A stretch of DNA of 64,000 nt from Bacteroidota bacterium (GCA_018267655.1 JAFDYB010000042.1:1-64000), one strand, 5' to 3'; shown: positions 51,888-62,410, numbered from the stretch's first letter. Notes: generated by a model not told the origin, from the sequence alone. Made by a program: numbers and translations.

Positions 51888-51931
51888 ACATTGGTTTCTT
51901 ATGGTTTTGGTGTTTGGTTGTTTTGTGGTGG

Positions 51932-53332
51932 TTACTTTCCGATACAAAACTTAGAAAAAATAGTTTCGAGCAGATTTTCGTTTGATATTTGTCCTGTAAT
52001 GTTTCCGAGTTCATCTAAAGCATAACGAATTTCGAGTGCTAATAAATCACCGGCTATGCCTTTTTCAATACCTTCTTCAACTTTTTGAAGCGCATTATTT
52101 GCATGGCGCAACGAGTTAGCATGGCGCACGTTAGTTACTACTGTTTCGGTTGCATTAACGGTGCGGGCATCAAAAAGTGTAACTAATTTATTTTTTAGTT
52201 CCTCAATATGTTTATGTGTTTTAGCTGAAATGTAAATAACGGGTTCATTGAATTCGGCAAATTCTTTTTTTACCTCTACTTCTCCTTCTACATCTATTTT
52301 ATTGGCTACTACTAATAATTGCGAGGACTGAATGTGTGTTTTTATTAAATCAACTTCTAAATTTAAGTCGCCTAAACTTAGCTCGTGCGCATCAAATAAA
52401 TAAATTACAATTGCCGATTTTTTTATAGCATCAAAAGCTTTATTTACGCCTATTTGCTCAATCACATCGCTAGTAGTTCTAATGCCTGCAGTGTCGATAA
52501 ATCTAAATAATACGCCATCAATTATAATCTCATCTTCAATAGTATCGCGGGTAGTACCGGGTATTTCACTAACAATGGCTCTTTCATCTTCGAGCAAAAC
52601 ATTTAGCAGCGTTGATTTGCCGGCATTTGGTTTACCAACAATGGCAACAGGAATACCGTTTTTAATTACATTTCCTAACTCAAAACTATTTAATAAATTT
52701 TCGATGATTGATTGTATGCTTTGAATTAATTTTTTTAAATCGTTGCGATTGGCAAACTCAACATCTTCTTCGCTAAAATCTAACTCTAGCTCAATGAGTG
52801 CTGCAAAATTAACTAAGTGCTCGCGCAGTATTTTTATTTTACTTGAAAAACCACCGCGCATTTGTTGCATTGCTACTTGATGTGAAACGGCAGAATTGCT
52901 TGCCACCAAATCGGCAATAGCCTCGGCTTGAGTTAAGTCGAGTTTTTGATTTAAAAAAGCACGCAGGGTAAATTCTCCCGCATCAGCAGGGCGACAACCG
53001 TTTAAAATAAAAAGCTGGAGCAGTTGTTGTTGAATAAACACAGAGCCATGGCAACTAATTTCAACAATATCTTGTCCGGTAAAAGAATGTGGGGCTTTAA
53101 AAATCGAGGCTAATACCTCATCAATTATCACGCCATTATGAGCAATAATACCAAAATGAATTGTGTTTGCACTTTTATCGGAAAGTTTTTTAGGTCGCAG
53201 TTTTTTTGTAAAAAAATTACGCTCAACAATATTAATTGCATTTTCACCACTTAACCGAATAACGGCTATAGCACCTAAACCGCGAGGGGTGGAAATGGCT
53301 ACAATGGTGTCATTATTCAATGCATTTGTCAA
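51932..53332 (-). CDS. mnmE: tRNA uridine-5-carboxymethylaminomethyl modification GTPase MnmE
   Basis: MnmE, with MnmG, modifies the wobble uridine of several tRNAs. The 466-residue product has the N-terminal folate-binding domain (TIVAISTPRGLGAIAVIRLSG), a helical domain, and an inserted G domain with GKPNAGKST at about 231-239, DTAGIR and NKID. The C-terminal FCIGK gives the catalytic cysteine motif. All motifs are intact. The amino-acid permease gene ends five bases upstream of its start codon and runs the same way. Confidence 0.97.
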   Translation of the reverse strand: MTNALNNDTIVAISTPRGLGAIAVIRLSGENAINIVERNFFTKKLRPKKLSDKSANTIHFGIIAHNGVIIDEVLASIFKAPHSFTGQDIVEISCHGSVFIQQQLLQLFILNGCRPADAGEFTLRAFLNQKLDLTQAEAIADLVASNSAVSHQVAMQQMRGGFSSKIKILREHLVNFAALIELELDFSEEDVEFANRNDLKKLIQSIQSIIENLLNSFELGNVIKNGIPVAIVGKPNAGKSTLLNVLLEDERAIVSEIPGTTRDTIEDEIIIDGVLFRFIDTAGIRTTSDVIEQIGVNKAFDAIKKSAIVIYLFDAHELSLGDLNLEVDLIKTHIQSSQLLVVANKIDVEGEVEVKKEFAEFNEPVIYISAKTHKHIEELKNKLVTLFDARTVNATETVVTNVRHANSLRHANNALQKVEEGIEKGIAGDLLALEIRYALDELGNITGQISNENLLETIFSKFCIGK

Positions 53333-53337
53333 TTTTA

Positions 53338-54909
53338 TTAACTTTTATTAAGATGACTTTTATTTTTACTGTACGAAAAGTAAATAATTAAGCCAATTGC
53401 CATCCACGAAAAAGCAGAAAGCAGTGTAAATTTATCTAAAGCCACTATCATTCCTAAACAAACTATTATACCTAAAATAGGCACTAAAGGAACCAAAGGC
53501 GTTTTAAATGGGCGTTCAGTTTCGGGGTTTGTTTTACGCATAATCCAAATTCCTGCACATACAAGCACAAAGGCAAATAATGTACCAAACGAAGTTAAAT
53601 CGCCTGCTACGCTACCCGGTACAAAAGCTGCAAATGCGCCCACAAATAAAAACAATATCATGTTTGATTTATAAGGCGTTTTAAATTTTGGATGCAAATC
53701 AGAAAAAACTGAAGGCAATAACCCATCTTTTGCCATAGAATAAAATACGCGCGATTGCCCCATTAACATTACAAGTATTACCGATGAAAAACCCGCTAAT
53801 ATTGCGATAGTTACTGATGTGCCTAACCAACCGTAGCCAACCATGTATTTATTAATAGCATAAGACACCGAAGCTTCTTTTCCGGCTGCTTCAAACTCTT
53901 TCCAATTAGCAACACCTGTTAAAACGTGTGCAAACAATATGTATAAAACAGTACAAACTACAAGCGATCCTAAAATACCAATGGGCATGTCTCTTTTAGG
54001 GTTTTTAGCTTCTTGTGCTGCCGTTGAAACAGCATCAAAACCAATAAAGGCAAAAAACACAATTGCTGCTCCGCCAAGTACACCGCCCCAACCATATTTA
54101 AAAATGCCTTCGTGTCCTTTTACACCTTCGGGTATCATGTATGGTGTATGATTTTCGGGGTTAATAAATTTCCAACCAATAGCAATAAAAACTAATACAA
54201 TTGCAACTTTTACAAACACAATAATGCCGTTAAAAATGGCAGATTCTTCGGTCCCTTTTATTAGCACCAATGATATAACAAGCAATACTAATAAGGCCGG
54301 TGCGTTAATTATTCCTGATTTTATTTGCACTAGCGATTGAATATCTGTGCTTAATGCCTTAAAATCGTGTGCATTTAAATACACTAAGCCTTCTTTTGCT
54401 GTTTTGGCAATAGTTTCAGGGAGTTTTGAAATATTTTCGCCTGCTACTAAATATAATTTTTCGAAGGGCGAATGACACCATTCGTAAGGAATTGTACCTC
54501 CCAATAAATTATTCAGATATTCGCTCCATGCGATTGATACAGTTGCAGCGCCTAGTGCGTATTCCATTACTAATGCCCAGCCTATAATCCATGCAACCAA
54601 TTCGCCCATGGTAGTGTAAGCGTAGGTATAAGCGCTACCCGATATGGGAATCATAGCCGCAAACTCGGCATAACACAAACCTGCAAAGGTACAGCCAATA
54701 GCGGCTATAATAAATGATAGCGTTACCGCAGAGCCGGCAGCTTCGGCTGAGGCAGCTGCAGTTCTAACAAACAATCCGGCACCAATAATTGCTCCAATGC
54801 CCAAGGCAACTAAGGATAGTGGTCCAAGTGTTTTTTTTAGTCCTGAACTACCCGAGTTTGCATCTTCGAGCAATTTGGTTAAAGATTTTTTTCTAAAAAG
54901 TGTGGACAT
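53338..54909 (-). CDS. APC-family amino-acid permease (CAT-like)
   Basis: The 523-residue polytopic protein carries the APC hallmark GIGAIIGAGLFVRTAAAS near residue 40, WSEYLNNLLG, FFAFIGFDAVSTAAQEAKNPKRDMPIGI and LVPLVPILGIIVCLGM. There are 13 to 14 hydrophobic segments, the layout of the cationic amino-acid transporter (YfnA/CAT) group. Family members take up amino acids by proton symport or exchange; substrate is unknown. The region about 155-205 (CHSPFEKLYLVAGENISKLPETIAKTAKEG) is a soluble insertion seen in Bacteroidota relatives. ATG at 54909 and mnmE downstream. Confidence 0.9.
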   Translation of the reverse strand: MSTLFRKKSLTKLLEDANSGSSGLKKTLGPLSLVALGIGAIIGAGLFVRTAAASAEAAGSAVTLSFIIAAIGCTFAGLCYAEFAAMIPISGSAYTYAYTTMGELVAWIIGWALVMEYALGAATVSIAWSEYLNNLLGGTIPYEWCHSPFEKLYLVAGENISKLPETIAKTAKEGLVYLNAHDFKALSTDIQSLVQIKSGIINAPALLVLLVISLVLIKGTEESAIFNGIIVFVKVAIVLVFIAIGWKFINPENHTPYMIPEGVKGHEGIFKYGWGGVLGGAAIVFFAFIGFDAVSTAAQEAKNPKRDMPIGILGSLVVCTVLYILFAHVLTGVANWKEFEAAGKEASVSYAINKYMVGYGWLGTSVTIAILAGFSSVILVMLMGQSRVFYSMAKDGLLPSVFSDLHPKFKTPYKSNMILFLFVGAFAAFVPGSVAGDLTSFGTLFAFVLVCAGIWIMRKTNPETERPFKTPLVPLVPILGIIVCLGMIVALDKFTLLSAFSWMAIGLIIYFSYSKNKSHLNKS

Positions 54910-55040
54910 ATTTCAATAAATTTCTACCAAAATAAGTAATATAAATTGATTAACGAATAATTTTTTTAAATATCAAAAATATTACGCTATAAAATTATTG
55001 TTTCGGGTATAGTGCAAGGGGCTTCATGCCGACTTAATAC

Positions 55041-55541
55041 TCAGGCAAAAGCACAAATTATTCCGCCCATAAGTCCCATTGAAATTATCCAATAGCCGGC
55101 ATTAATAGCAATGTATTTAAAACTTTTTTGTTCAAAAAGAGCGCTAATTGTGATAATAGGTGTTGCTAACATTATTCCCCCCATTGTTCCATGCAATGTA
55201 CCATGCTTAAATGTGCGAAAGTTTTGACCGTATTTAAGCATAAAGTCAGCTAGGTATTTTCCAATTTCTGAGTTTGGATCTTTAGCCGAAGGTTCATTCA
55301 TAAAAATTGAGAAAACACTATACTGATGAATGACCATAAATTGAATAATAAAAGCCATTAAAAAGCATAAGAGAAAACTTAGTGTAAAAACTAAACCCAT
55401 TTTCGTATTATTTGGCTTTTCCTGATTTAACCCGGAGGCTCTCATCCAAGCGCTACCAAAAACTTTTGGGTTATACCAAATAAAACCAAGTATCATTGGG
55501 ATTAGCGCTGCAATTAAAAGGATTAAAAAATTGATTTTCAT
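55041..55541 (-). CDS. DUF1761 family membrane protein
   Basis: The 166-residue product begins with a membrane segment, then IWYNPKVFGSAWMRASGL, the typical start of DUF1761 proteins, followed by three further segments (MGLVFTLSFLLCFLMAFIIQFMVIHQY; GTMGGIMLATPIITISALFE; INAGYWIISMGLMGGIICAF). Function unknown. It stands alone in the gap between the T9SS-sorted protein gene and the permease gene. Confidence 0.8.
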   Translation of the reverse strand: MKINFLILLIAALIPMILGFIWYNPKVFGSAWMRASGLNQEKPNNTKMGLVFTLSFLLCFLMAFIIQFMVIHQYSVFSIFMNEPSAKDPNSEIGKYLADFMLKYGQNFRTFKHGTLHGTMGGIMLATPIITISALFEQKSFKYIAINAGYWIISMGLMGGIICAFA

Positions 55542-55607
55542 AGGTTATTATTTATTTGTGTTTAACAAAACTAATGTTTTTTTTAAAGTATATTGAATGA
55601 ATAAAAT

Positions 55608-58019
55608 TTAATTTTTAATAAACTTTCGGGTAATCGACTTTTTACCATTATTTACCGTTACCATATAAACTCCAGAAGCTAATGTACCAACATTGTACAG
55701 TTGGAAGTTACGCCCCATATTTGAGATAAGAGTTTCTTGCTGCACAATTCTTCCGGCCGCATCGGCAAAAGTAATTGTTGTGCTAGCTTGTTCGCTCGAA
55801 AAAAATGTAATACCCAAGCCTCCACTTGTTGGATTAGGCTGTAAAAACACATTGTTCAATTCTACAGAAGCATCACTTTCGCAATAGGCATAGGTAATTG
55901 GAAGCATTGAAGTGCTGCCATCGCTATTAGTTTGTGTTAACCGGTAATACACAATAGTATTTAGCTGCGTTACATCGTTTACCGAATAACTTACATTTTG
56001 GTTGCTATTTCCCGAACCAGGTATTTTTTTAAAGAAACTAAAATTTATACCGTCGAGTGATTTTTCTAAAGTAAAATAGCTATTGTTTCGTTCGGTTGCT
56101 GTTGTCCAATTAATGGCGGTGCTATCGTTACCGCACTCTGTTTTAAAATCTACTAGCTCTATGGGTAAAGGCAGAGGGCAAGGGTTAAGTGCCAACGAAG
56201 CTACAAAGCCTTTACCGCAAGCAACTACTTCATTGGTAGTTTGATTTATATAAACATCGTAAACTGGGCCAGAGGTTGCGACAAAACCAGTTTGAACAAG
56301 AGAACTATTAAATTTATATACACCGGTACTTGATCCCACAAAAATATTTCCGCAATTGTCGGCAACAATGCCTCCGTTTTGCTCTACTACCCCACCCGGA
56401 AGCGCTGCGCTTGCAATAACAGCCCCCGTTGCAGGATTTCGAGTTTGCACATTAGTTCCATTGGTAGTATAAATAGTTGAGTTAGAAGCAAAAATGCCAT
56501 TGTATCCGCTGCCGGTATAATTATTAGTAGTACTGTACAGGAAACTTATTTCATCCCAATTATAACCGCTTGAAGTTAAGAAAGTGTTGACAAACGCGCT
56601 ATTTCCTCCTATAATGTTATCGCCTGTAGGTGCACTACCAGCAGGGGCACAAGTAAGTCCATACACATTTCCATTTGGGGCAATACAAACCGACCGAAAT
56701 TCATTTATTGAACCCATACTGGCAACTCCTGACGTTGAACCGTTAGATGGATTTAAGTTTGCCAATCTGTAGTTATAACTTGCATCAACCCATGTTACAA
56801 CTATCTGGGCAGCATTCGTTCTATTTATTGCAATAGCCCAATCTTCATAACCGCTACCCGAAGGGATAACAGCACTCCAAAGCACAAGTCCTGCAGGACT
56901 GATTTTACAAATATTCCCACTAAAAGATCCTTCTGCAAAATAAACATTTCCGGTAGGGTCAACTACCATATCTCCATAATAGCCATTAAAGTTAGTAGAG
57001 GCCGTCCATACCAACACACCTACTGAGGTGTATTTTGCAACTTTGTATCCCGCTGCTGTTTTACCTGCTCCACCTGCAACATATATATTTCCGCCACCAT
57101 CCACTCCAATATCAAATGCTCGCTGATTATTTATCAATGTTGTTAGCACTGTTGTAAAAGGGTCAATGATAATTTCTTTACTCGTATCATAATTATCGAG
57201 GTTAAAAGAAACGATGTTATTGCTAAGGTTAAAACTCGATTTAATTGGATTTTTATCCTTGCTATAAAAGGTTTTTGGGGCATTGTCTTTGTATTTAAAA
57301 TTCCCGAGTTTTATATTGATGTTACCATCACGATCGAGCCTTAACAAAGTATTTTCCATATCAGAATAAAGCATTTTAAGCATTGCCGGGTTAGCACCGG
57401 GGTGTAGTATAATATTGTATTTTATTCCTCCCTGCTCGTGAAAGGTATATTCAATATCTATAAAGGGGTAAATATTTTTATAAATTATTTTTTTGTAGGC
57501 AAGCGCTTTCACACTGCTTCTGCCTTGCATATAGGTATGATAGTGAGGCTGTTCATTTTCGGCAACTACATTTACGTTGGGATTCGAATTTGCCCAAGTA
57601 ATTTTTAAGTGCTTTGTTACAACTGTGTTTCTACGCAATTCATCTTCAGCTTGTTTTTTTTCTGCAAAGCTACGCCCGCCTTTTTCGTTCATCTCTTCAA
57701 ATTCTTCCAATTCTTTTTCACTTATTTTTTTTGGAATAACTTCAGTAAAACGGTAACACAATCCGGTTTTGGTGAAAAACAATTCAAAATTAGTAGTTTC
57801 AACCATGTACAATACATCTTCATTCAAGCGATTTTCTATAGCAACCGATTGTCCCTTATCTTCAATAAACCAAGTGTTTTCACCAAATTTTATTTCCTTT
57901 GAAAATTGAGCAAAAATAGGTTTTGGAAATAAAAAAATATTCAAAAAAACTATTACATAAATACATCTGCATTTAAAAAATACAGTATTGATGAATAAAC
58001 TTGAAAAACTTTTTTTCAT
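55608..58019 (-). CDS. Large secreted protein, DUF7948-like, with T9SS sorting domain
   Basis: From ATG at 58019 the product has about 803 residues: a signal peptide (CIYVIVFLNIFLFPKPIFAQ), a DUF7948-like N-terminal domain with the recognition WFIEDKGQSVAIENRL and YKNIYPFIDIEYTFHEQGGIKYN, propeller-like SBBP-type repeats (GGGNIYVAGGAGKTAAGYKVAKYTS), an Ig-like region (FTLEKSLDGINFSFFKKIPGSGNSNQN) and a T9SS C-terminal domain (LQPNPTSGGLGITFF ... GVYMVTVNNGKKSITRKFIKN). The frame is open 58 codons further upstream to 58193; the start is placed at 58019 because the signal peptide begins there. Expected to be secreted; function unknown. Confidence 0.82.
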   Translation of the reverse strand: MKKSFSSLFINTVFFKCRCIYVIVFLNIFLFPKPIFAQFSKEIKFGENTWFIEDKGQSVAIENRLNEDVLYMVETTNFELFFTKTGLCYRFTEVIPKKISEKELEEFEEMNEKGGRSFAEKKQAEDELRRNTVVTKHLKITWANSNPNVNVVAENEQPHYHTYMQGRSSVKALAYKKIIYKNIYPFIDIEYTFHEQGGIKYNIILHPGANPAMLKMLYSDMENTLLRLDRDGNINIKLGNFKYKDNAPKTFYSKDKNPIKSSFNLSNNIVSFNLDNYDTSKEIIIDPFTTVLTTLINNQRAFDIGVDGGGNIYVAGGAGKTAAGYKVAKYTSVGVLVWTASTNFNGYYGDMVVDPTGNVYFAEGSFSGNICKISPAGLVLWSAVIPSGSGYEDWAIAINRTNAAQIVVTWVDASYNYRLANLNPSNGSTSGVASMGSINEFRSVCIAPNGNVYGLTCAPAGSAPTGDNIIGGNSAFVNTFLTSSGYNWDEISFLYSTTNNYTGSGYNGIFASNSTIYTTNGTNVQTRNPATGAVIASAALPGGVVEQNGGIVADNCGNIFVGSSTGVYKFNSSLVQTGFVATSGPVYDVYINQTTNEVVACGKGFVASLALNPCPLPLPIELVDFKTECGNDSTAINWTTATERNNSYFTLEKSLDGINFSFFKKIPGSGNSNQNVSYSVNDVTQLNTIVYYRLTQTNSDGSTSMLPITYAYCESDASVELNNVFLQPNPTSGGLGITFFSSEQASTTITFADAAGRIVQQETLISNMGRNFQLYNVGTLASGVYMVTVNNGKKSITRKFIKN

Positions 58020-58351
58020 GTTTTTAGAATGTCTTGTTTTCAAAATTAAACTATAATAGAAAGTGGGTAAAAATAAATACGTATAAAATATGATTTTAAA
58101 AATCACAAAGCAATATTTAACTAACTGATAATCAATTTTTAAAAAATAATTATTTAATGTTTCTAAATTATTTTTTATCGAACAAACATGCACTTTTTAA
58201 TTAATAAACCTTAACGCGCTATGTGTAAAATATTTTAGTCCAATTCGTTCTTTTTTTACCATAACAAAAAAATAATTTTGCATCTTTGAATTGTGATGTA
58301 TCTGCAATTGGCTTCGCCATATTAGAAATAAGTTCAAATAATTAAAAACAC
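58020..58351. other. Gap between the T9SS-sorted gene and the M1 peptidase gene
   Basis: 332 bases hold no credible gene of their own. The minus-strand frame of the T9SS-sorted gene is open through its first half, but its composition is not protein-like. CATCTTTG at 58281-58288 is a one-mismatch match to TAnnTTTG, 64 bases before the peptidase ATG, and may be its promoter. Confidence 0.4.
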
Positions 58352-59977
58352 ATGTGCAACAAGTTTGTAATACTTTATATTTTCTTTATTTCATCTATTA
58401 CCGCACAAACAATCACAAAAGAAGATACTTTACTAGGTAGTAATACGGTTTATCGAAATTGGTGGAATGTTACCTATTACGATATTTCTGTAAAGCCCAA
58501 TTTTAATGAAAAATCTATTTCTGGATACAATCGTATTACGTATCAAGTAATAAAAGATAGCGTCAATAATGTCATGCAAATAGATTTACAACAGCCTTTA
58601 AGTATAGATTCTATCTACCTTAACAATCAAAAATTAAATCGCTATACACAGCAAGGTAACCGTTGTATCTTATCATTAGATAATCAAGTTCTTCATTCTA
58701 CACATACACTCACAGTTTATTACCACGGAAAACCAAAAGTTGCTATTAATCCACCTTGGAATGGTGGTTGGGTTTGGAAAAAAGATTCCTTACAAAATCC
58801 ATGGATGAGCGTTGCTTGTCAAGGTGCAGGAGCAAGTATATGGTTTCCTTGTAAGGATATACAAAGTGAAGAACCTGATAATGGTGTTACGTTATCTATT
58901 ATTGTCCCAGATAGTTTAGTAGCAATAGCTAATGGAAAACTAACTCAAAAACAAAAAATAGATAATAACTTCACTCAATACACATGGCAAGTTACTTATC
59001 CAATTAATAGTTATAATATTATTCCGTACATAGGAAAATACGTATTACTACATGATTCAATAAATGGTGAAAGCGGTACATTAATTACAGATTATTGGGT
59101 GTTAAACTATCATCAAGCAAAAATTGCCACGCATTTAAAACCTAACGTTACAAAAACTATTAAATGTTTTGAGCATTGGTTTGGACCTTATCCTTTTTAT
59201 AAAGATTCATACAAAATAGTAGAAGCACCGTACTTAGGTATGGAACATCAAAGTAACGTAGCGTATGGCAATTTTTATTTAAATGGTTATGCTGGAAGAG
59301 ATTTATCTGGTAGTGGTTGGGGATTAAAATGGGATTTTATTGTAGTGCACGAAAGTGGACACGAATGGTTTGGCAACAATATAACGGCTCGTGATGTAGC
59401 AGATAATTGGGTGCACGAAGGTTTTACCTCGTATAGTGAAGTTTTATTTACAGATTGTGAATTTGGAACACAAGCAGGAAATGAATACTGCCAAGGCGTT
59501 AGAAAAGCTATTTTAAACGACAAGCCAATTATAGGAAAATATGATATTAAGGAAGAAGGAAGTGGTGATATGTATTATAAAGGCAGTCAAATGATACACA
59601 TGATTCGGCAAATGATAAATGATGATGAGAGATTTAGAAAATTATTACGAGATATTAATCGCACCTATTATCATCAAATTGTTTCTGGAAATGAAATTGA
59701 ATTATTTATTGAAAAAGAATCTGGCTTAAACTTAAAATCTTTCTTTCAGCAATATTTAAGAACAACTCAAATTCCACATTTAGAATATAAATTATACAAA
59801 AATGAGTTTCAATACCGTTTTACAAATTGTATTAATAATTTTTCTATTCCTATAAAAATAATAGTTGATAAAGAACGTTGGATTACACCAACAACTCAAT
59901 GGCAAACAATCAGTTTAGAAAAATCAGTAAAAACTGTTTCATTGGATAAAAATTTTTACATAACCCTTAAACCCTAA
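58352..59977 (+). CDS. M1-family aminopeptidase, secreted
   Basis: The 541-residue protein has a signal peptide (ILYIFFISSITAQ) and an M1 metallopeptidase domain. Zinc ligands are complete: HESGHEWFGNN at about 333-337 and the Glu in WVHEGFTSYSE about 20 residues later. The substrate-binding segment is YLGMEHQSNVAYG, the GxMEN-equivalent. N-terminal strands (YDISVKPNFNEKSISGYNRITYQV) match the family's beta domain. It lacks the long C-terminal helical domain of larger M1 enzymes, ending near residue 540. It removes N-terminal amino acids from peptides; location periplasmic or extracellular. Convergent with accA, 12 bases between stops. Confidence 0.92.
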   Translation: MCNKFVILYIFFISSITAQTITKEDTLLGSNTVYRNWWNVTYYDISVKPNFNEKSISGYNRITYQVIKDSVNNVMQIDLQQPLSIDSIYLNNQKLNRYTQQGNRCILSLDNQVLHSTHTLTVYYHGKPKVAINPPWNGGWVWKKDSLQNPWMSVACQGAGASIWFPCKDIQSEEPDNGVTLSIIVPDSLVAIANGKLTQKQKIDNNFTQYTWQVTYPINSYNIIPYIGKYVLLHDSINGESGTLITDYWVLNYHQAKIATHLKPNVTKTIKCFEHWFGPYPFYKDSYKIVEAPYLGMEHQSNVAYGNFYLNGYAGRDLSGSGWGLKWDFIVVHESGHEWFGNNITARDVADNWVHEGFTSYSEVLFTDCEFGTQAGNEYCQGVRKAILNDKPIIGKYDIKEEGSGDMYYKGSQMIHMIRQMINDDERFRKLLRDINRTYYHQIVSGNEIELFIEKESGLNLKSFFQQYLRTTQIPHLEYKLYKNEFQYRFTNCINNFSIPIKIIVDKERWITPTTQWQTISLEKSVKTVSLDKNFYITLKP

Positions 59978-59989
59978 CAGTAAAGTTGC

Positions 59990-60958
59990 TTAGGCAGGCT
60001 CACTTATATCGTGAACTACGCCCATGTTTGAAAACTTTTCAATTCGCTGATTTATTCTTTCAGTATCACTTATTCCGTCTAGTTCTTTAAGCAATTCTAA
60101 AATTGTTTGTTTAACAGTATTAAAAGCTTCTGTTTGATTGCGGTGGGCTCCACCTAAAGGCTCTTTAATTATACCGTCAACAAGTCCGTTTTTACTCATA
60201 TCTTCAGCAGTAAGTTTTAATGCTTCGGCGGCTTTTTCTTTAAAGTTCCAGCTGCGCCAAAGTATAGATGAGCAACTTTCAGGCGAAATAACCGAATACC
60301 AAGTATTTTCGAGCATTAACACTTTATCTCCAATACCAATTCCTAATGCGCCACCACTAGCGCCTTCACCAATTATCACGCAAATTACAGGTACCTTAAG
60401 TTGCACCATTTCGAGCAAGTTTTTTGCAATGGCTTCACCTTGTCCGCGTTCCTCCGCTTCTAAGCCTGGGTATGCACCGGGCGTATCAATAAATGTTACA
60501 ATAGGTTTATTAAATTTTTCGGCAAGTTTCATTAACCTTAATGCTTTGCGATAACCCTCCGGATTTGCCATACCAAAACGACGAATTTGGCGCATCTTAG
60601 TATTAATGCCTTTTTGCTGACCAATAAACATAACTGTTCGGCCGTCAATTTCTCCAAAACCACCAACCATTGCTTTATCGTCGGCAACTGTTCTGTCGCC
60701 GTGTAATTCAATAAAAGTTTTATTACTTATGTGTTCAATATATGCAATTGTATAAGGCCTTTCAGGGTGCCTGCTAACTTGAACGCGTTGCCAGGGTGTT
60801 AAATTGGAGTATATTTCTTTAGTTTTTTCGCATATAAGAGTTTCAAGTTCGTTGATTTTATCATCGAGATTTACTTTACTTTTTTGGCTTACCTCTTTAA
60901 GTTTAGTTAACTCTGTTTCAAGATCTTGAATTGGTTTTTCAAAGTCCAAATATGTCAT
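59990..60958 (-). CDS. accA: Acetyl-CoA carboxylase carboxyltransferase, alpha subunit
   Basis: AccA forms the carboxyltransferase of acetyl-CoA carboxylase with AccD, making malonyl-CoA for fatty-acid synthesis. The 322-residue length is typical. Features: N-terminal coiled coil ([14 protein letters not shown]), [84 protein letters not shown] and [18 protein letters not shown]. Start ATG at 60958. It is followed on the minus strand by no close gene; purD lies upstream, 42 bases away, in the same direction. Confidence 0.97.
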   Translation of the reverse strand: MTYLDFEKPIQDLETELTKLKEVSQKSKVNLDDKINELETLICEKTKEIYSNLTPWQRVQVSRHPERPYTIAYIEHISNKTFIELHGDRTVADDKAMVGGFGEIDGRTVMFIGQQKGINTKMRQIRRFGMANPEGYRKALRLMKLAEKFNKPIVTFIDTPGAYPGLEAEERGQGEAIAKNLLEMVQLKVPVICVIIGEGASGGALGIGIGDKVLMLENTWYSVISPESCSSILWRSWNFKEKAAEALKLTAEDMSKNGLVDGIIKEPLGGAHRNQTEAFNTVKQTILELLKELDGISDTERINQRIEKFSNMGVVHDISEPA

Positions 60959-61000
60959 TTAGCTTTAGTGTTAGTTAGGGTACAAAGATACGGTTTATTT

Positions 61001-62290
61001 TTATACTGATTGCATGTTTATTAAATCCATTCCTATGTCTGTTCTGTAATATTTATTTTTATAATCAATATTATTGGCGCAAGCAAGGCTTTTGCTAATT
61101 GCTTGTTGAATTGATTGTCCAAAGGAGGTTATGGCAAAAACTCTCCCTCCATTTGTTAAAACTTTGTTTGCATCTAATTTTGTACCGGCGTGAAAGACGT
61201 GAGAATCTGTTTCGATATTTAAACCGGATACTTCAAAATTATTTTCGTATTTTTCAGGATAGCCGCCACTTACCATAACCAATGCTGTTGCACATAGAGG
61301 AGAAACGGTGAGTAATTTTTTGTTTAGCGATTGAGTAACTACGCCTTGCAATAAATCTAAAAAGTCGCTTTCAATACGCGGAATTACAACTTCTGTTTCG
61401 GGGTCGCCCATGCGGCAATTGTATTCAATTACATAGGGAGAGCCGTTGCAGTTCATTAAACCTATAAAAATAAATCCCCTGTAATCAATTTGTTCATTTA
61501 TTAAACCATTTATCGTTGGAATAATAATATCACTTTCTACTTTTTGTAAAAAATCATTGGTGGCAAATGGTACGGGGCTTATTGCTCCCATTCCGCCGGT
61601 ATTGAGGCCTGTATCACCATTGCCAATGCGTTTATAATCTTTAGCTTCAGGTAAAATTTTATAAGATATGCCATCGGTTAAAACAAATACAGATAATTCT
61701 ATTCCGTGTAAAAACTCTTCGATAACTACTTTACTAGAAGCATTTCCAAATTTTGCTTCTAAGAGCATATTTTTTAATTCGTGTTTGGCCTCAGTTAAAT
61801 CATTTAGTATTAAAACGCCTTTTCCGGCAGCTAAACCATCGGCTTTTAACACATAAGGCGGATTCAACTCTTCTAAAAATTTGTAGCCTTCATTTATAGT
61901 TTGCTGCGTAAAGCTGGCGTATTTTGCAGTTGGTATGTTATACTTTTTCATAAACTGCTTACTAAAATCTTTACTTCCTTCAAGTTGTGCGCCATCTTTT
62001 TTAGGACCAATAACCGGAATATCTTTTAGTATTTCGTCATTCAAAAAAAAGTCGTGTATGCCTTTTACTAATGGATCTTCGGGACCAACTAAAACTAAAT
62101 TAATATCTTTTTCCCACACTAATTTTTTAACAGCTTCAAAATCATTTGCAGCTATTGAAACATTGATGCCACAATTTTTAGTTCCGGCATTACCTGGCGC
62201 TATATAAAGGTTTTGCAATTGTTTGCTTTGTGCAATTTTCCATGCAAATGCGTGTTCACGACCTCCGGAGCCTAGTATTAATACGTTCAT
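61001..62290 (-). CDS. purD: Phosphoribosylamine-glycine ligase
   Basis: PurD makes glycinamide ribonucleotide in purine synthesis. The 429-residue protein has the N-terminal MNVLILGSGGREHAFAWKIAQS, LYIAPGNAGT, VLVGPEDPLVKGI, the ATP-grasp region with VLKADGLAAGKGVLIL and VVIEEFLHGIELSVFVL, and the metal-binding EYNCRMGDPETEVVIPRI. No truncation. Start ATG at 62290, divergent from the aminotransferase-like gene. Confidence 0.97.
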   Translation of the reverse strand: MNVLILGSGGREHAFAWKIAQSKQLQNLYIAPGNAGTKNCGINVSIAANDFEAVKKLVWEKDINLVLVGPEDPLVKGIHDFFLNDEILKDIPVIGPKKDGAQLEGSKDFSKQFMKKYNIPTAKYASFTQQTINEGYKFLEELNPPYVLKADGLAAGKGVLILNDLTEAKHELKNMLLEAKFGNASSKVVIEEFLHGIELSVFVLTDGISYKILPEAKDYKRIGNGDTGLNTGGMGAISPVPFATNDFLQKVESDIIIPTINGLINEQIDYRGFIFIGLMNCNGSPYVIEYNCRMGDPETEVVIPRIESDFLDLLQGVVTQSLNKKLLTVSPLCATALVMVSGGYPEKYENNFEVSGLNIETDSHVFHAGTKLDANKVLTNGGRVFAITSFGQSIQQAISKSLACANNIDYKNKYYRTDIGMDLINMQSV

Positions 62291-62410
62291 TTTTTTTTGA
62301 ATTTAACCGCCGTAAAAGTAAAACTAAAATTGTAATAAAAATTATATTTTTAACTTAGCTATCACTATAATTTTTCGCTTTTTGTTTAAATTAGATGATT
62401 AAAATTCTAT

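Larger units (their letters stand above)
51639..51931. other. Gene-free, repeat-rich gap before mnmE
   Basis: No open reading frame is supported. Three AGTG tetramers recur at exactly 10-base spacing (51707, 51717, 51727) with similar AT-rich spacers. GGTACAAATGA and GGTACAAATGT are directly adjacent 11-base repeats at 51778-51788 and 51789-51799, with a third partial copy AGTACAAAT at 51812-51820. Such compact repeats can mark a recombinase or regulator site, but no integrase is nearby. The mnmE terminator lies at 51865-51887. Confidence 0.45.

Noticed and set aside
51639-51931. Possible CRISPR-like array from the short tandem repeats
   Set aside because: Repeats are only 10-11 bases, too few and without regular spacers, and no cas genes are present.
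60138-60554. 138-codon plus-strand frame inside accA
   Set aside because: Shadow frame antisense to intact AccA motifs.
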